NCBI GenBank assembly: GCA_023399055.1
Contig: JAEWQV010000034.1
Span: forward strand, 62,001 to 126,000
Direction of reading: 5' to 3'
DNA length: 64,000 bases
Source: Bacillota bacterium
GTDB lineage: Bacteria; Bacillota; Clostridia; Lachnospirales; Lachnospiraceae
Under the pieces are notes generated by a model that ran no database searches, was not told where the DNA came from, and saw only the letters and a list, made by a program, of their open reading frames with translations. Position 1 is the first letter of the stretch. Each line of letters opens with the position of its first letter. Shown here piece after piece: positions 1-8,361 of this stretch. Made by a program: the position numbers and the translations under genes.

Positions 1-170
1 TTTTAAGTAAGAGACCTTACAAAGAAGCTTATCCTCTTGAAATGACCATGGATATTCTTAGAGAGGGAAGAGGAAAGCACTTTGATCCAGTAATTATTGA
101 TGTTGTATTAAATAATCGAAAAAAACTGGAAGATATTTATCACAATTTTCAAGATAAGCAAATAGCATAA
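1..170 (+). CDS. HD-GYP domain protein, C-terminal fragment
   Basis: Only the last 55 or so codons are in the window; the gene begins upstream. The visible tail carries the hallmark end of an HD-GYP phosphodiesterase: SKRPYK near the start, then the ILREGRGKHFDP block. In this family that block follows the metal-binding HD and GYP motifs, which must lie outside the window. Full-length proteins of this kind hydrolyse cyclic di-GMP or are degenerate relatives, often fused to a response-regulator receiver domain. The fused domain cannot be seen here. The reading frame stays open from base 3 to the TAA at 168-170. Confidence 0.8.
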   Translation, partial: LSKRPYKEAYPLEMTMDILREGRGKHFDPVIIDVVLNNRKKLEDIYHNFQDKQIA

Positions 171-186
171 AGATTGATTTACTAAC

Positions 187-274
187 AAGGGGCTATTGCA
201 AAAAAGATATCTATGTAGAAAAGGGAGTATATACTCGTTTTCTACACCTAGTACGCTTTTTGCGACGACCCCTT
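187..274. repeat. 88-nt nested palindrome, possible bidirectional terminator
   Basis: One long hairpin lies between two convergent genes. The outer arms are 187-205 and 256-274 (AAGGGG...GCAAAAA against TTTTTGC...CCCCTT, with a 3-base mismatch block). The middle arms are 215-222 and 238-245 (GTAGAAAA/TTTTCTAC, perfect). The centre is a perfect 12-base palindrome at 225-236. Runs of A and T in the outer arms would allow termination for both the upstream plus-strand gene and the minus-strand corA. Its length and nesting also fit a mobile palindromic repeat (MITE-like). Confidence 0.6.
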
Positions 275-280
275 ATTATC

Positions 281-1216
281 TTACATAAATTTTTTCTTCT
301 TAAAATATATAAAGCAAATAGCTGCAATTACAATACTTAATACAATTACATATAGATATCCATAACGCCAGTTTAATTCAGGCATAGTTGTAAAATTCAT
401 TCCATACCAGCCAACAATTAAGGTCAACGGAAGAAAAATAGTTGTGATAACGGTAAACATTTTCATGGTTTTGTTCATATCATTATCAAGTTGCGCGTGG
501 TAGGATTCACGTACATGGATACTATATTCCTGTAACATACGTACATTATTACAAAGACGAGTTGCCTTACTTGAAAATATACTAAAATAATGCAAATTTT
601 CTACTTGAAAGATATCACTGGCATTCTCCTCAAGTTCTTCGCCGATAGCGATGAACTGTTGATAATAGTTATCCAACAAAAGAAGTTTTTTTCGTAGTGC
701 GGTTATCTGATGATTAAAATCATCATCTATGGTTCTATTAATAATTCTATCCTCATGTTCGCTAATATCATTTTCGATTTCAATAAGTAAAGAATAATTC
801 TCATTAAGAAAACCCTCAAGAAAACCAAAAATCAAGCGTTCCTGTGTAATCTTTGATAAGTTTATTTGACCTAAAAGGTCGAGAACTCTTAGCTTTGTAC
901 TATCGTCCTTGTCTTCAATTATAACAATGAGAAGAAGATTGTTTTTAATATAAACACCGATGCGATCTTGAACTTTAATAATTTGACCAGGATTAAGGCC
1001 AATGATTACTCCGAATAAATAATTGTAGTAGGAGTTAAAAGTACTGTGTAGATTTTGCACTTCATTTTTACATTCTTCAACTGTCATTGAGGAGAAACCA
1101 AATGTTTCATATTGTTGCTCAAGCTCACTCAGAGAAATAAAACCAAGTGTTAGGCAGTCTTCTCTAATATCTTTAAACGCTATTTCTGTAATCCCGTCCT
1201 GTATCTGATAGTACAT
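281..1216 (-). CDS. corA: CorA-family divalent cation transporter
   Basis: This is a 311-residue CorA-type Mg2+/Co2+ channel of the cell membrane. The signature GMN motif is seen at residues 272-274 (YGMNF), between the first transmembrane helix (about 252-271) and the second (about 286-305), with a short basic C-terminus (KKKK). The long acidic, helical N-terminal part is the cytoplasmic funnel. Its length matches the family. No M-box/ykoK-type Mg2+ riboswitch is apparent upstream. It is convergent with the HD-GYP gene. Confidence 0.9.
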   Translation of the reverse strand: MYYQIQDGITEIAFKDIREDCLTLGFISLSELEQQYETFGFSSMTVEECKNEVQNLHSTFNSYYNYLFGVIIGLNPGQIIKVQDRIGVYIKNNLLLIVIIEDKDDSTKLRVLDLLGQINLSKITQERLIFGFLEGFLNENYSLLIEIENDISEHEDRIINRTIDDDFNHQITALRKKLLLLDNYYQQFIAIGEELEENASDIFQVENLHYFSIFSSKATRLCNNVRMLQEYSIHVRESYHAQLDNDMNKTMKMFTVITTIFLPLTLIVGWYGMNFTTMPELNWRYGYLYVIVLSIVIAAICFIYFKKKKFM

Positions 1217-1635
1217 ACGATTAATCCTTCCTTTATCCTAAATTACTTAAATTATAAATGAATATTTCCGTGATATTGATCCTCAATGATAGTAAGTATT
1301 ATCAAATTAATTTTAGTTAAGTTAAGAATATTATAACCTGTACTGCTAATAAGTAAAGAATTAAAGAAGGAAATAAAAAGAAAGAAATAAAAAGAAAGAT
1401 GGGAGATAGAAAGAAGATAGAAGCTGAAGATAGAAAGAAGATAGAAATGATAGAAAATATATATTAATTTGAATTGGGTACAAAATAATGGACAGTATTT
1501 GTAAATTAAGGTAAAATATTGAATAAATAAGGTGATGAAAGATCTCAAATGTATAGTCAATTGAAAATTACCGTCTATATTAATGTATCTATATAGTGTT
1601 AAAAAACAAGTTACATACAGCAGGGAGGAACCAAA
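1217..1635. other. Intergenic region with purine-rich tandem repeats
   Basis: This 419-bp spacer separates the divergent corA and lectin-domain genes. It is very AT-rich. From about 1357 to 1460 the plus strand is almost all purine and contains a perfect 14-bp tandem duplication (1371-1384 and 1385-1398, AAATAAAAAGAAAG) and a 24-bp-period repeat of 19 bp (1404-1422 and 1428-1446). A reading frame on the opposite strand across this tract is low-complexity and is not called as a gene. No clear promoter was identified. Confidence 0.6.
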
Positions 1636-3606
1636 ATGAAGATTCAAAAACCTTTTTCAAAGAAACTTAAACTGTTGTTATCCTTCGTAATAGTCTTCGC
1701 AATCTTTGGCATTATTTTCGGATATAAATATATTAATGAGAAAAATGAATATCATGAGATAATGAATATGGCGAATGTCCATTTTCAGGACAATAACTAT
1801 GAAAAAGCAATGGCATATTATCGAAAAGTATTAATAAAGAAGCCTAATTATGAAACTGCATTAAATAAAATAAATGAAATTCAAACCTTACAACTTACGA
1901 ATTGTGTTGATACAATACGGGAGTATCTGTCAAATGGGGATTATGATCAGGCGTTGATAGCGTTACAAGGACTAAAAATTAAAAAGGGTGATCTGATCTA
2001 TGAAAAATATCAAAAGATTTATTCCTTTGTCGCTTTGCGACCTGAAAAGGTTTATATTGATGCAGAACAATTTCCCACAGTTAATGTAATTCTTCTGTTT
2101 AATGGAAACCCTGATTTAGCAGAGGATGCTTATACCCTTTATGAAAATACTGAAAAATGCGAGATTATTTCCTCAGAGTTTAAACCTGGACAAGCTATTT
2201 TTACCTATACAGCGAAGGAAGCAGAAGGTAATTCGGAGTTTCGTGGGTTGGAGATAAATATTACCTCCGAAGATTTAGTGTTGTATGTAAAGGGTGAATA
2301 TGAAACACCAGTATTAGGACAGGCGAATATAGCTTTAATAAATACAGACCTAAGTAATTACCCAATTGTGAAGACATTTTTTAATATTTCTAATTTTGAT
2401 AATGGAGAACGAATTAACCATCTGACAGCAGATGCATTTACAATTAATGAAAGCATTGATGAAGGTGATTATGTTAACAGAGAGGTACTTAATGTGACAT
2501 CTGTGGGAGAAAGCAACGGTGTAAATATAGAATTTGTTATAGACAAGGGAAACAACATGGGTAATTCTAATATAGGTGTAATTAAATCAGTTTTGACTGA
2601 ATTTGTACAAGTGCTGAATTATGGTCAAGGAGATAAAGCAGAGATATTAGCTTTTGATACAGCAGTTATGCAAATGTGTGCCTTTACCAATGACCCCGAT
2701 TTACTTATTAACGGGATAGAACAAATGTACAACAATGGATCTGCAAAATTCTATGATGCCGTGTATGAAGGCATCAATCATGCGGTGGCACAAGAAGGTG
2801 CTAAGTGTTTAGTAGCAATTACCGGAGGGTATGATGATGAGAGCTACTATTCCTATCTCGATGTTATTGATTATGCTAATCTAAACCAAGTACCGCTTTA
2901 TATCATAAGTTCTGGGGAGATGGATAGCACAGCATTACAGGAAATGGCGGAATCTACAAATGGAGCATATTGGAATCTTGAAAGTTGGAATGGGTTGACG
3001 GAGATTCTTAATGATATCTATGAGATGCAAAAAGAATTGTATGTAGTGGAATATAAAAGTGATTCATCCCTGGAAATATATTTGAAAAGAGACCTTCAGG
3101 TGGGTATATCCGCGGAAGGTTATGTTGGAGATTGTTATCCTACCTTTTGGCCAAGCGATATCCTACGTAATGATGTAAATGAGCAAACATCACGTTATAA
3201 ATTAGTTGTAGAAGATATCTCTTGGGAAATGGCAAGTCAAAAGTGCCAGGACATGGGGGGGCATCTGGTTACAATTACCTCCCAAGCTGAAATGGAGGAC
3301 GTGATTGCCTTAGCAAATGAATCAAGTGCAAACTACATATGGCTGGGTGGAAATACCTCCTATGACGGGGATGGTAAGATAATTGGACATTGGATTACAG
3401 GAGAAGAATTCAGTTATTCTGCATGGGGTAAAGATGAGCCTTCCAGGATAAATCCTGTGGATGGGGTCGAGGAAAGATATCTCATGCTATGGAAGGATCC
3501 AAGGCTTGGTGGCTGGAGCTGGAAGGATCAAAGAAATGATCCAATTGCAGACGATCCCGACTTGCCAGGAGAATTCGCCTATATTTGTGAATTTGAAAAG
3601 GAGTAG
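1636..3606 (+). CDS. Membrane-anchored TPR / VWA-like / C-type lectin protein
   Basis: A 656-residue predicted extracytoplasmic protein. Domains in order: one membrane anchor at about 12-32; a TPR-like helical repeat at about 43-85; a beta-rich stretch; a von Willebrand A-like domain at about 297-460; and a C-type lectin fold at about 520-653, with the conserved disulfide pair likely C537 and C651 and the WxGG-like IWLGG block near 568-572. The VWA MIDAS motif is degenerate: the usual DxSxS reads D303-K-G-N-N, so metal-dependent adhesion may be lost or altered. A good ribosome binding site (GGGAGGA, 1623-1629) fixes the start. It stands alone, followed by a hairpin at about 3678-3703. It probably binds a surface glycan or a protein partner; no specific function is recognised. 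Confidence 0.75.
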   Translation: MKIQKPFSKKLKLLLSFVIVFAIFGIIFGYKYINEKNEYHEIMNMANVHFQDNNYEKAMAYYRKVLIKKPNYETALNKINEIQTLQLTNCVDTIREYLSNGDYDQALIALQGLKIKKGDLIYEKYQKIYSFVALRPEKVYIDAEQFPTVNVILLFNGNPDLAEDAYTLYENTEKCEIISSEFKPGQAIFTYTAKEAEGNSEFRGLEINITSEDLVLYVKGEYETPVLGQANIALINTDLSNYPIVKTFFNISNFDNGERINHLTADAFTINESIDEGDYVNREVLNVTSVGESNGVNIEFVIDKGNNMGNSNIGVIKSVLTEFVQVLNYGQGDKAEILAFDTAVMQMCAFTNDPDLLINGIEQMYNNGSAKFYDAVYEGINHAVAQEGAKCLVAITGGYDDESYYSYLDVIDYANLNQVPLYIISSGEMDSTALQEMAESTNGAYWNLESWNGLTEILNDIYEMQKELYVVEYKSDSSLEIYLKRDLQVGISAEGYVGDCYPTFWPSDILRNDVNEQTSRYKLVVEDISWEMASQKCQDMGGHLVTITSQAEMEDVIALANESSANYIWLGGNTSYDGDGKIIGHWITGEEFSYSAWGKDEPSRINPVDGVEERYLMLWKDPRLGGWSWKDQRNDPIADDPDLPGEFAYICEFEKE

Positions 3607-3677
3607 CTGATTTCTATTAAAATAACTAAGAGTAATTAGCTATATAGTATGATATATACTAAAAACTGATTATTAAG

Positions 3678-3712
3678 GCTTCAGGTGCATGAGTATCTGG
3701 AGCTTTAATAAT
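3678..3712 (+). terminator. Probable intrinsic terminator after lectin-domain gene
   Basis: A 9-bp stem including two G-U pairs (GCTTCAGGT / ATCTGGAGC) with an 8-nt loop, followed by TTTAATAAT. The T-run is short, so this is only moderately convincing. Confidence 0.45.
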
Positions 3713-3714
3713 AT

Positions 3715-3743
3715 TTGCAATTCTAGGCAATTCAACTTACAAT
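3715..3743 (+). promoter_or_regulatory. Promoter of the FadR-family regulator gene
   Basis: A -35 box TTGCAA (3715-3720), an exact 17-bp spacer and a -10 box TACAAT (3738-3743), placed 32 bp before the regulator's start codon. Confidence 0.6.
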
Positions 3744-3775
3744 AGAAGCAATAATTATATGAAGGAGTATATACA

Positions 3776-4486
3776 ATGGAAGAAGATAAAATTCTACAGC
3801 AAAAATCCTATCGCAAAGTGATAGATTATATAAAAACACAGATTAGAAGCGGAGAGTTAGAGATAGGCGAAAAGCTGCCAGCAGAAAGAGAATTATCTGT
3901 ACAATTAGGTGTGAGCCGAAATTCTGTAAGAGAAGCAATACGTACGCTAGATGTCATGGGTGTAATTGTTAGTCATCAGGGTGCCGGTAATTATCTTGCT
4001 GGTAATTTTGAGCATAATCTTTCAGAAACTATGTCTATGATGTTCTATCTTAATCAAATTGACTATAATCAAGTTAGCCAATTACGTCGTGCACTTGAGA
4101 TCGAGGCGTTAATGCTGGCAATTGATAATATCACAGAGTCCGATATCGAACGTCTGGAGAAAATACTTGGTCAGTTGGAGCATGAAACAGAAGATATCAA
4201 TGTAATTCTTGACAAGCAGCTACACTATAATATTGCAAAAGCATCTAAAAATACTTTAATCATAAGTATTTTACAAGCACTATCGGATTTGATTGATAAA
4301 TTTATCTACGATATGCGTAGTGACATCTTGCGCAATCCAGACAGCAGAGCGATTCTGAATGAAGCACACAATGAAATGTTACTGAGTTTGGTTAAAAGAG
4401 ATAAGGAGTTAGGGTATCAAGCAATCACTAAGCATTTTGATATTGTGGATGTAAAATTAAGCGAAAAAGAAAGCCTTTTACAGTAA
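3776..4486 (+). CDS. FadR/GntR-family regulator, LldR-type
   Basis: A 236-residue transcription factor. The N-terminal winged helix-turn-helix (about 12-80) contains the GntR-family signature around LPAERELSVQLGVSRNSVREA. The C-terminal all-helical FCD ligand-binding domain (about 90-230) has the expected Asp and His residues for a metal-assisted effector pocket. Regulators of this class (LldR, PdhR, LutR) sense lactate or pyruvate and bind TGGT-N3-ACCA. Two such sites stand in front of the lactate operon directly downstream (4582-4592 and 4662-4678), so it very probably controls that operon. It has its own promoter (3715-3743). A strong ribosome binding site (AAGGAG) precedes the ATG. Confidence 0.85.
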   Translation: MEEDKILQQKSYRKVIDYIKTQIRSGELEIGEKLPAERELSVQLGVSRNSVREAIRTLDVMGVIVSHQGAGNYLAGNFEHNLSETMSMMFYLNQIDYNQVSQLRRALEIEALMLAIDNITESDIERLEKILGQLEHETEDINVILDKQLHYNIAKASKNTLIISILQALSDLIDKFIYDMRSDILRNPDSRAILNEAHNEMLLSLVKRDKELGYQAITKHFDIVDVKLSEKESLLQ

Positions 4487-4541
4487 AATTTTTCTAGATT
4501 GTTAAAAATGCACAACAAGTTTGTTAATAAAATGTCTTTTG

Positions 4542-4570
4542 TTGACACATTATACAAACGATAATATAAT
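4542..4570 (+). promoter_or_regulatory. Near-consensus sigma-A promoter of lactate operon
   Basis: A perfect TTGACA (4542-4547), a 17-bp spacer and a perfect TATAAT (4565-4570). Transcription should start near 4577, a few bases before the first operator. Such a strong promoter implies that repression, rather than activation, sets expression. Confidence 0.9.
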
Positions 4571-4581
4571 AGGTTTATAAG

Positions 4582-4592
4582 TGGTCCTACCA
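4582..4592. promoter_or_regulatory. LldR-type operator 1 (TGGT-N3-ACCA)
   Basis: TGGTCCTACCA sits just downstream of the predicted transcription start. It matches the TGGT-N3-ACCA consensus of FadR-family lactate/pyruvate regulators. A bound repressor here would block promoter escape. Confidence 0.75.
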
Positions 4593-4616
4593 ATTTAGAA
4601 ACCTTGGTAGAAAGGC

Positions 4617-4653
4617 GGTATTGCAGATCTTACTTTGCAATACCAATTTTTTT
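4617..4653 (+). terminator. Leader terminator (attenuator) of lactate operon
   Basis: A perfect 9-bp stem, GGTATTGCA (4617-4625) with TGCAATACC (4636-4644), a 10-nt loop, then AATTTTTTT. It lies inside the 5' leader, about 90 bp before the permease start, so it should end transcription prematurely unless disrupted. Part of its 3' arm and T-run (TACCAATT, 4641-4648) can instead pair with AATTGGTA (4662-4669) in the second operator, giving a competing structure. Confidence 0.7.
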
Positions 4654-4661
4654 ACCTTGCT

Positions 4662-4678
4662 AATTGGTAGTACCAATT
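4662..4678. promoter_or_regulatory. LldR-type operator 2, perfect 17-bp palindrome
   Basis: AATTGGTAGTACCAATT is a perfect inverted repeat containing TGGT-N3-ACCA. It lies 80 bp (about 7.5 helical turns) from operator 1. This could allow looping between two repressor dimers, or a roadblock downstream of the leader terminator. Confidence 0.8.
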
Positions 4679-4744
4679 GGAAATAAAAAGATATTTTTAT
4701 GGGGATTTACAAAACGGAAGGTTTAGAAGGGAGATTCAAAAACT

Positions 4745-6295
4745 ATGACACTATCATTTATACTAGCAATCTTACCAATCCTATGGCTGATTGTCGCACT
4801 AACTGCACTAAAGATTCCTGGCTTTAAGGCATGTGTAATTGGTTTGGTAATTGCTTTTGCTCTTGCAGTTTTTGCTTTTAAGATGCCTCTGGTTGAGAGC
4901 ATAACAGCTATGGCAGAGGGAACTGCAATGGCATTATGGCCAATTATTATAGTAATCATTGCTGCCATATTTACTTATAACATCTGTGTTGCAACTGGTA
5001 AGATGGAAGTTATTAAGAAGATGTTAGCTGGCGTTACAACGGACAAAAGAGTTTTAGTATTGATTATCGCCTGGGGCTTTGGAGGCTTCATGGAGGGTAT
5101 GGCTGGCTTTGGAACAGCAGTTGCAATCCCAGCAAGTATGCTCTGGGGCTTAGGCTTTAATCCAATCTTTGCAGCAATTGTATGTTTGATTGCAAATTCA
5201 ACACCAACAGCATTTGGGTCCATTGGTATTCCAACAACAACCTTAGCGAAAATAACAGGCTTAAATGTATTTGATCTATCAATGAACACAGTAATTTTAC
5301 TTTCAATATTAATACTAGTTACCCCATTCGTTCTTGTTTTCTTAACAGGTAATAAGAAAAAGAGTGCATTCAAAGGGATTGGACTAATTACTTTAATCTC
5401 TGGTTTATCCTTCTTAGTGCCAGAATTTTTAGTAGCAAAATATCTTGGCGCAGAGTTACCCGTAGTAATCGGTTCTGTTTGTTCCATGATATGTACCATT
5501 GGAGCAGCTAAGGTATTCGGTAAGAAAAAAGTTGATCCAGAGTTTGCTTTGGAAGAGAAATCAGATAGCAAGCAAACACAAAAAATTAGTACAGCAGATG
5601 CACTGAAAGCATGGAGTCCTTTTATATTAATCTTTGTTTTCCTCTTAGGAACCTCAAAATTAATAGCTCCTTTCAATGAGTTATTATCAACAGTAAAAAC
5701 AGTAGTTCCAATTTATAACGGAGAAAATGCTGCACCTTATACCTTCTCCTGGTTGGCAACACCTGGTGTATGGATTATCCTTTCAGGCTTTATCGGAGGT
5801 AAATTGCAAGGTGCAAAATTTGCAGAGATGTTCAAAATATTCTATAAGACAATCATTCAGCTTTCAAAGACAATCATTACAATTATAGCGATTATGGCGA
5901 CAGCAAAACTGATGGGTTATAGTGGTATGATTTCTGCCATTGCCCTTATGTTTGTTACAGTAACAGGTAGTTTCTATCCACTATTTGCACCATTACTTGG
6001 AGCTATCGGAACCTTCGTAACAGGTAGTGGAACTTCAGCCAGCGTATTATTTGGTGGGCTGCAGTTAGAAACATCAGTGGCATTAAATCTAAATCAGGCA
6101 TGGATATCAGCTTCCAATACTGCCGGAGCAGTTATGGCTAAAATGATTTCCCCACAAAGCATTGCAATTGCAGTTGCAGCTGTAAGTTTACAAGGTAAGG
6201 AAAGTGTTTTATTAAAGGGTACAATTAAGGTATTTGTGTTCTTCCTGTTAGTTGTAGGTATTGTAACATTTATAGGAGCACGTATCTTAGGTTAA
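4745..6295 (+). CDS. lldP: L-lactate permease family transporter
   Basis: A 516-residue polytopic membrane protein of the LctP/LldP family, which imports lactate (and glycolate) with protons. At least 12 hydrophobic segments can be seen. The family-typical loop around GGFMEGMAGFGTAVAIP (about 110-126) is present, as is the NSTPTAFGSIG block (about 156-166). It is first in the lactate operon, followed after 60 bp by etfB. A ribosome binding site (GAAGGGAG) precedes the ATG. Slightly shorter than the E. coli permease, but within the family range. Confidence 0.92.
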   Translation: MTLSFILAILPILWLIVALTALKIPGFKACVIGLVIAFALAVFAFKMPLVESITAMAEGTAMALWPIIIVIIAAIFTYNICVATGKMEVIKKMLAGVTTDKRVLVLIIAWGFGGFMEGMAGFGTAVAIPASMLWGLGFNPIFAAIVCLIANSTPTAFGSIGIPTTTLAKITGLNVFDLSMNTVILLSILILVTPFVLVFLTGNKKKSAFKGIGLITLISGLSFLVPEFLVAKYLGAELPVVIGSVCSMICTIGAAKVFGKKKVDPEFALEEKSDSKQTQKISTADALKAWSPFILIFVFLLGTSKLIAPFNELLSTVKTVVPIYNGENAAPYTFSWLATPGVWIILSGFIGGKLQGAKFAEMFKIFYKTIIQLSKTIITIIAIMATAKLMGYSGMISAIALMFVTVTGSFYPLFAPLLGAIGTFVTGSGTSASVLFGGLQLETSVALNLNQAWISASNTAGAVMAKMISPQSIAIAVAAVSLQGKESVLLKGTIKVFVFFLLVVGIVTFIGARILG

Positions 6296-6355
6296 TACAT
6301 GGAGTAAAGAACCCATTGTGGCTTCTTTTAACAGACTTTATCATGGAGGTTAAGT

Positions 6356-7144
6356 ATGGAAATTTTAGTATGTATCAAACAGGTTCCGGACAGCAATAAA
6401 GTTGAGGTGGATCCGGTTACTGGAGTGTTAAAAAGAAATGGTGTGGAATCAAAGTTAAATCCCTATGATTTGTATGCACTGGAAACAGCACTAAGAATTA
6501 AAGAAGAAAAAGGTGGAACAATTACTGTTCTTACTATGGGACCAGGGCAAGCAGCTAGCATTATCCGTGAAGCATACGCAATGGGTGCAGATAAAGGAAT
6601 TTTAATTTCTGATCGTAAATTTGGCGGAGCAGATGTACTTGCAACGAGTTACACCATATCACAGGCAATTTTAATGGCGGGTAATTATGATTTAATTCTT
6701 TGCGGTAAACAGACCACAGATGGTGATACTGCACAGGTAGGTCCAGAGGTTGCCGAATGGATGAGCATACCTTCCGTTTCCAATGTATCTAAAATTATTG
6801 AGATTGGTGATGAGAATATAACAATAGAAATGGATATGACCCATGATATCGAAATCACTAAAGTACAGTACCCATGCCTACTGGCAGTTGATAAAGACAT
6901 TTTTATGCCAAGACTTCCTTCCTATGTGAAGAAACAGGAGACGAAGGATCGTGAGATAAGAATTATTACCTTGGCAGATCTGGAAGATAAGGATGAAAGA
7001 AACTACGGTCTTAATGGGTCTCCAACACAGGTACAGCGCATTTTCCCTCCACAGGTGAATGACCATAGAGAAATGTGGACCGGAACAGGAGCGGAATTGA
7101 CGGAACAATTATTTCATAAGCTTCAGAACATGAAATTTGCATAG
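6356..7144 (+). CDS. etfB: Electron transfer flavoprotein beta subunit
   Basis: A 262-residue EtfB. The N-terminal MEILVCIKQVPDS and the CGKQTTDGDTAQVGPEVAEW block (about 119-138) are family signatures of the nucleotide/FAD-binding fold. With EtfA it forms the flavin heterodimer that passes electrons between the lactate dehydrogenase, NAD and ferredoxin. In Acetobacterium woodii the related LctBCD complex couples lactate oxidation by NAD to ferredoxin oxidation by electron confurcation. The neighbouring dehydrogenase and the ferredoxin-domain EtfA make the same role likely here. Followed 14 bp later by etfA. Confidence 0.93.
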   Translation: MEILVCIKQVPDSNKVEVDPVTGVLKRNGVESKLNPYDLYALETALRIKEEKGGTITVLTMGPGQAASIIREAYAMGADKGILISDRKFGGADVLATSYTISQAILMAGNYDLILCGKQTTDGDTAQVGPEVAEWMSIPSVSNVSKIIEIGDENITIEMDMTHDIEITKVQYPCLLAVDKDIFMPRLPSYVKKQETKDREIRIITLADLEDKDERNYGLNGSPTQVQRIFPPQVNDHREMWTGTGAELTEQLFHKLQNMKFA

Positions 7145-7158
7145 GGAGGATAAGAAAA

Positions 7159-8349
7159 ATGGCAAAGTTAGTAATCAATCAGTCACTCGTTGGTAATATC
7201 GATGAATTAATCAGCATCTGTCCTTTCAATGCGATGGAGAATAAGAACGGTGAACTTGCAATCAATGCAGCCTGCAAGATGTGTAAAATCTGCGTTAAGA
7301 AAGGACCAAAAGGCGCAGTTGAGTACGTAGAAGATGAAGTAGTTGCAATAGATAAAAGTGAGTGGAAGGGTATTGCGGTATATGTTGATCATATCGATGG
7401 AGTAATCCATCCGGTAACCTATGAGTTAATTGGTAAAGCAAAAGAACTTGCAGCAAAAGTAGGTCACCCAGTATATGCTGTAATGATTGGCAGTAACATA
7501 CAGGAACAATCCAGAGAGCTGCTCCACTACAATGTTGATAAAGTATTTGTTTATGATCAACCACAATTAGACCGTTTTAAAATTGAACCCTATACTACAG
7601 CATTTGAAGATTTTGTAAATAAGATGAAACCAACTGCTATCTTAATGGGAGCAACACCTGTTGGACGCCAGCTGGCTCCACGTATTTCTGCAAGATTAAA
7701 GACTGGACTTACCGCAGATTGTACCATTCTGGATATTAACGAAAATACAGATTTAATTCAGATTCGTCCTGCCTTCGGCGGTAATATTATGGCACAGATA
7801 TTAACTCCAAATCATAGACCACAGATGGCTACCGTTCGTTATAAGGTAATGGACGCTCCATTACGCAACAGCGAAGAGTCAGGTGAAATTATTGTGAATG
7901 AGGTTGAGGCAGCAAGACTTACCAGCAAGATTGAAGTACTTGACATTATTGCAAAGGAAAAAGAACAATTCATTGAAGCAGCGGAAGTACTTGTTGTTGC
8001 GGGAAGAGGAATTAGAAAAGAAGAAGACCTTGCGATGGTAATGGAGCTGACAGAGCTTCTGGGTGGACAGATTGCATGTACAAGACCAGTTATGGAAGCA
8101 GGATGGCTTGAGGCAAAAAGACAGGTTGGCCTTAGTGGCAGAACTGTTCGTCCAAAATTAATTATTACGGTAGGTGTATCCGGATCTGTGCAGTTTGCTG
8201 CGGGAATGAATAATGCCGAGCAAATCATTGCCATTAACAAGGATGAAAATGCACCAATCTTCAAGGTTGCTCATTATGGTCTGGTAGGCGACTTATATGA
8301 AATTCTTCCGGAACTTATTAACAAGGTAAAACAGAGCAAAGGTGCATAG
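7159..8349 (+). CDS. etfA: Electron transfer flavoprotein alpha subunit with N-terminal [4Fe-4S] domain
   Basis: A 396-residue EtfA, longer than the classical form because of an N-terminal ferredoxin-like domain (about 1-65). The cluster ligands visible are C21 (ICPFNA) and C39, C42, C45 (CKMCKIC). The usual fourth Cys of the second motif is a glycine, so C21 supplies the fourth ligand, as in other bifurcating Etf alpha subunits. The C-terminal FAD-binding domain (about 270-390) contains GRGIRKEEDL and the SGRTVRPKLIITVGVSGSVQF region. It acts with EtfB and the dehydrogenase that begins 12 bp downstream. Confidence 0.93.
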   Translation: MAKLVINQSLVGNIDELISICPFNAMENKNGELAINAACKMCKICVKKGPKGAVEYVEDEVVAIDKSEWKGIAVYVDHIDGVIHPVTYELIGKAKELAAKVGHPVYAVMIGSNIQEQSRELLHYNVDKVFVYDQPQLDRFKIEPYTTAFEDFVNKMKPTAILMGATPVGRQLAPRISARLKTGLTADCTILDINENTDLIQIRPAFGGNIMAQILTPNHRPQMATVRYKVMDAPLRNSEESGEIIVNEVEAARLTSKIEVLDIIAKEKEQFIEAAEVLVVAGRGIRKEEDLAMVMELTELLGGQIACTRPVMEAGWLEAKRQVGLSGRTVRPKLIITVGVSGSVQFAAGMNNAEQIIAINKDENAPIFKVAHYGLVGDLYEILPELINKVKQSKGA

Positions 8350-8361
8350 GAGGTTAATTCG

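Noticed and set aside
1200..1300. Mg2+ riboswitch before corA
   Set aside because: The upstream sequence is short, AT-rich and lacks M-box conserved segments.
1371..1446. Short tandem repeats considered as a CRISPR array
   Set aside because: Units are 14 and 24 bp, directly adjacent, without unique spacers of constant length, and no cas genes are present.
1252..1647. A 131-codon reading frame on the minus strand
   Set aside because: It is the complement of the purine tract, giving a Phe/Leu/Ser-rich, low-complexity product with no ribosome binding site.
4588..4700. T-box or other tRNA-sensing riboswitch in the lactate leader
   Set aside because: The T-box core TGGAACCGCG-type sequence and specifier stem are absent; the TGGTA/TACCA words fit the operators.
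4975..5676. A 233-codon minus-strand frame inside the lactate permease gene
   Set aside because: It is antisense to a clear LctP-family gene. Its content is explained by the codon use of the real gene.
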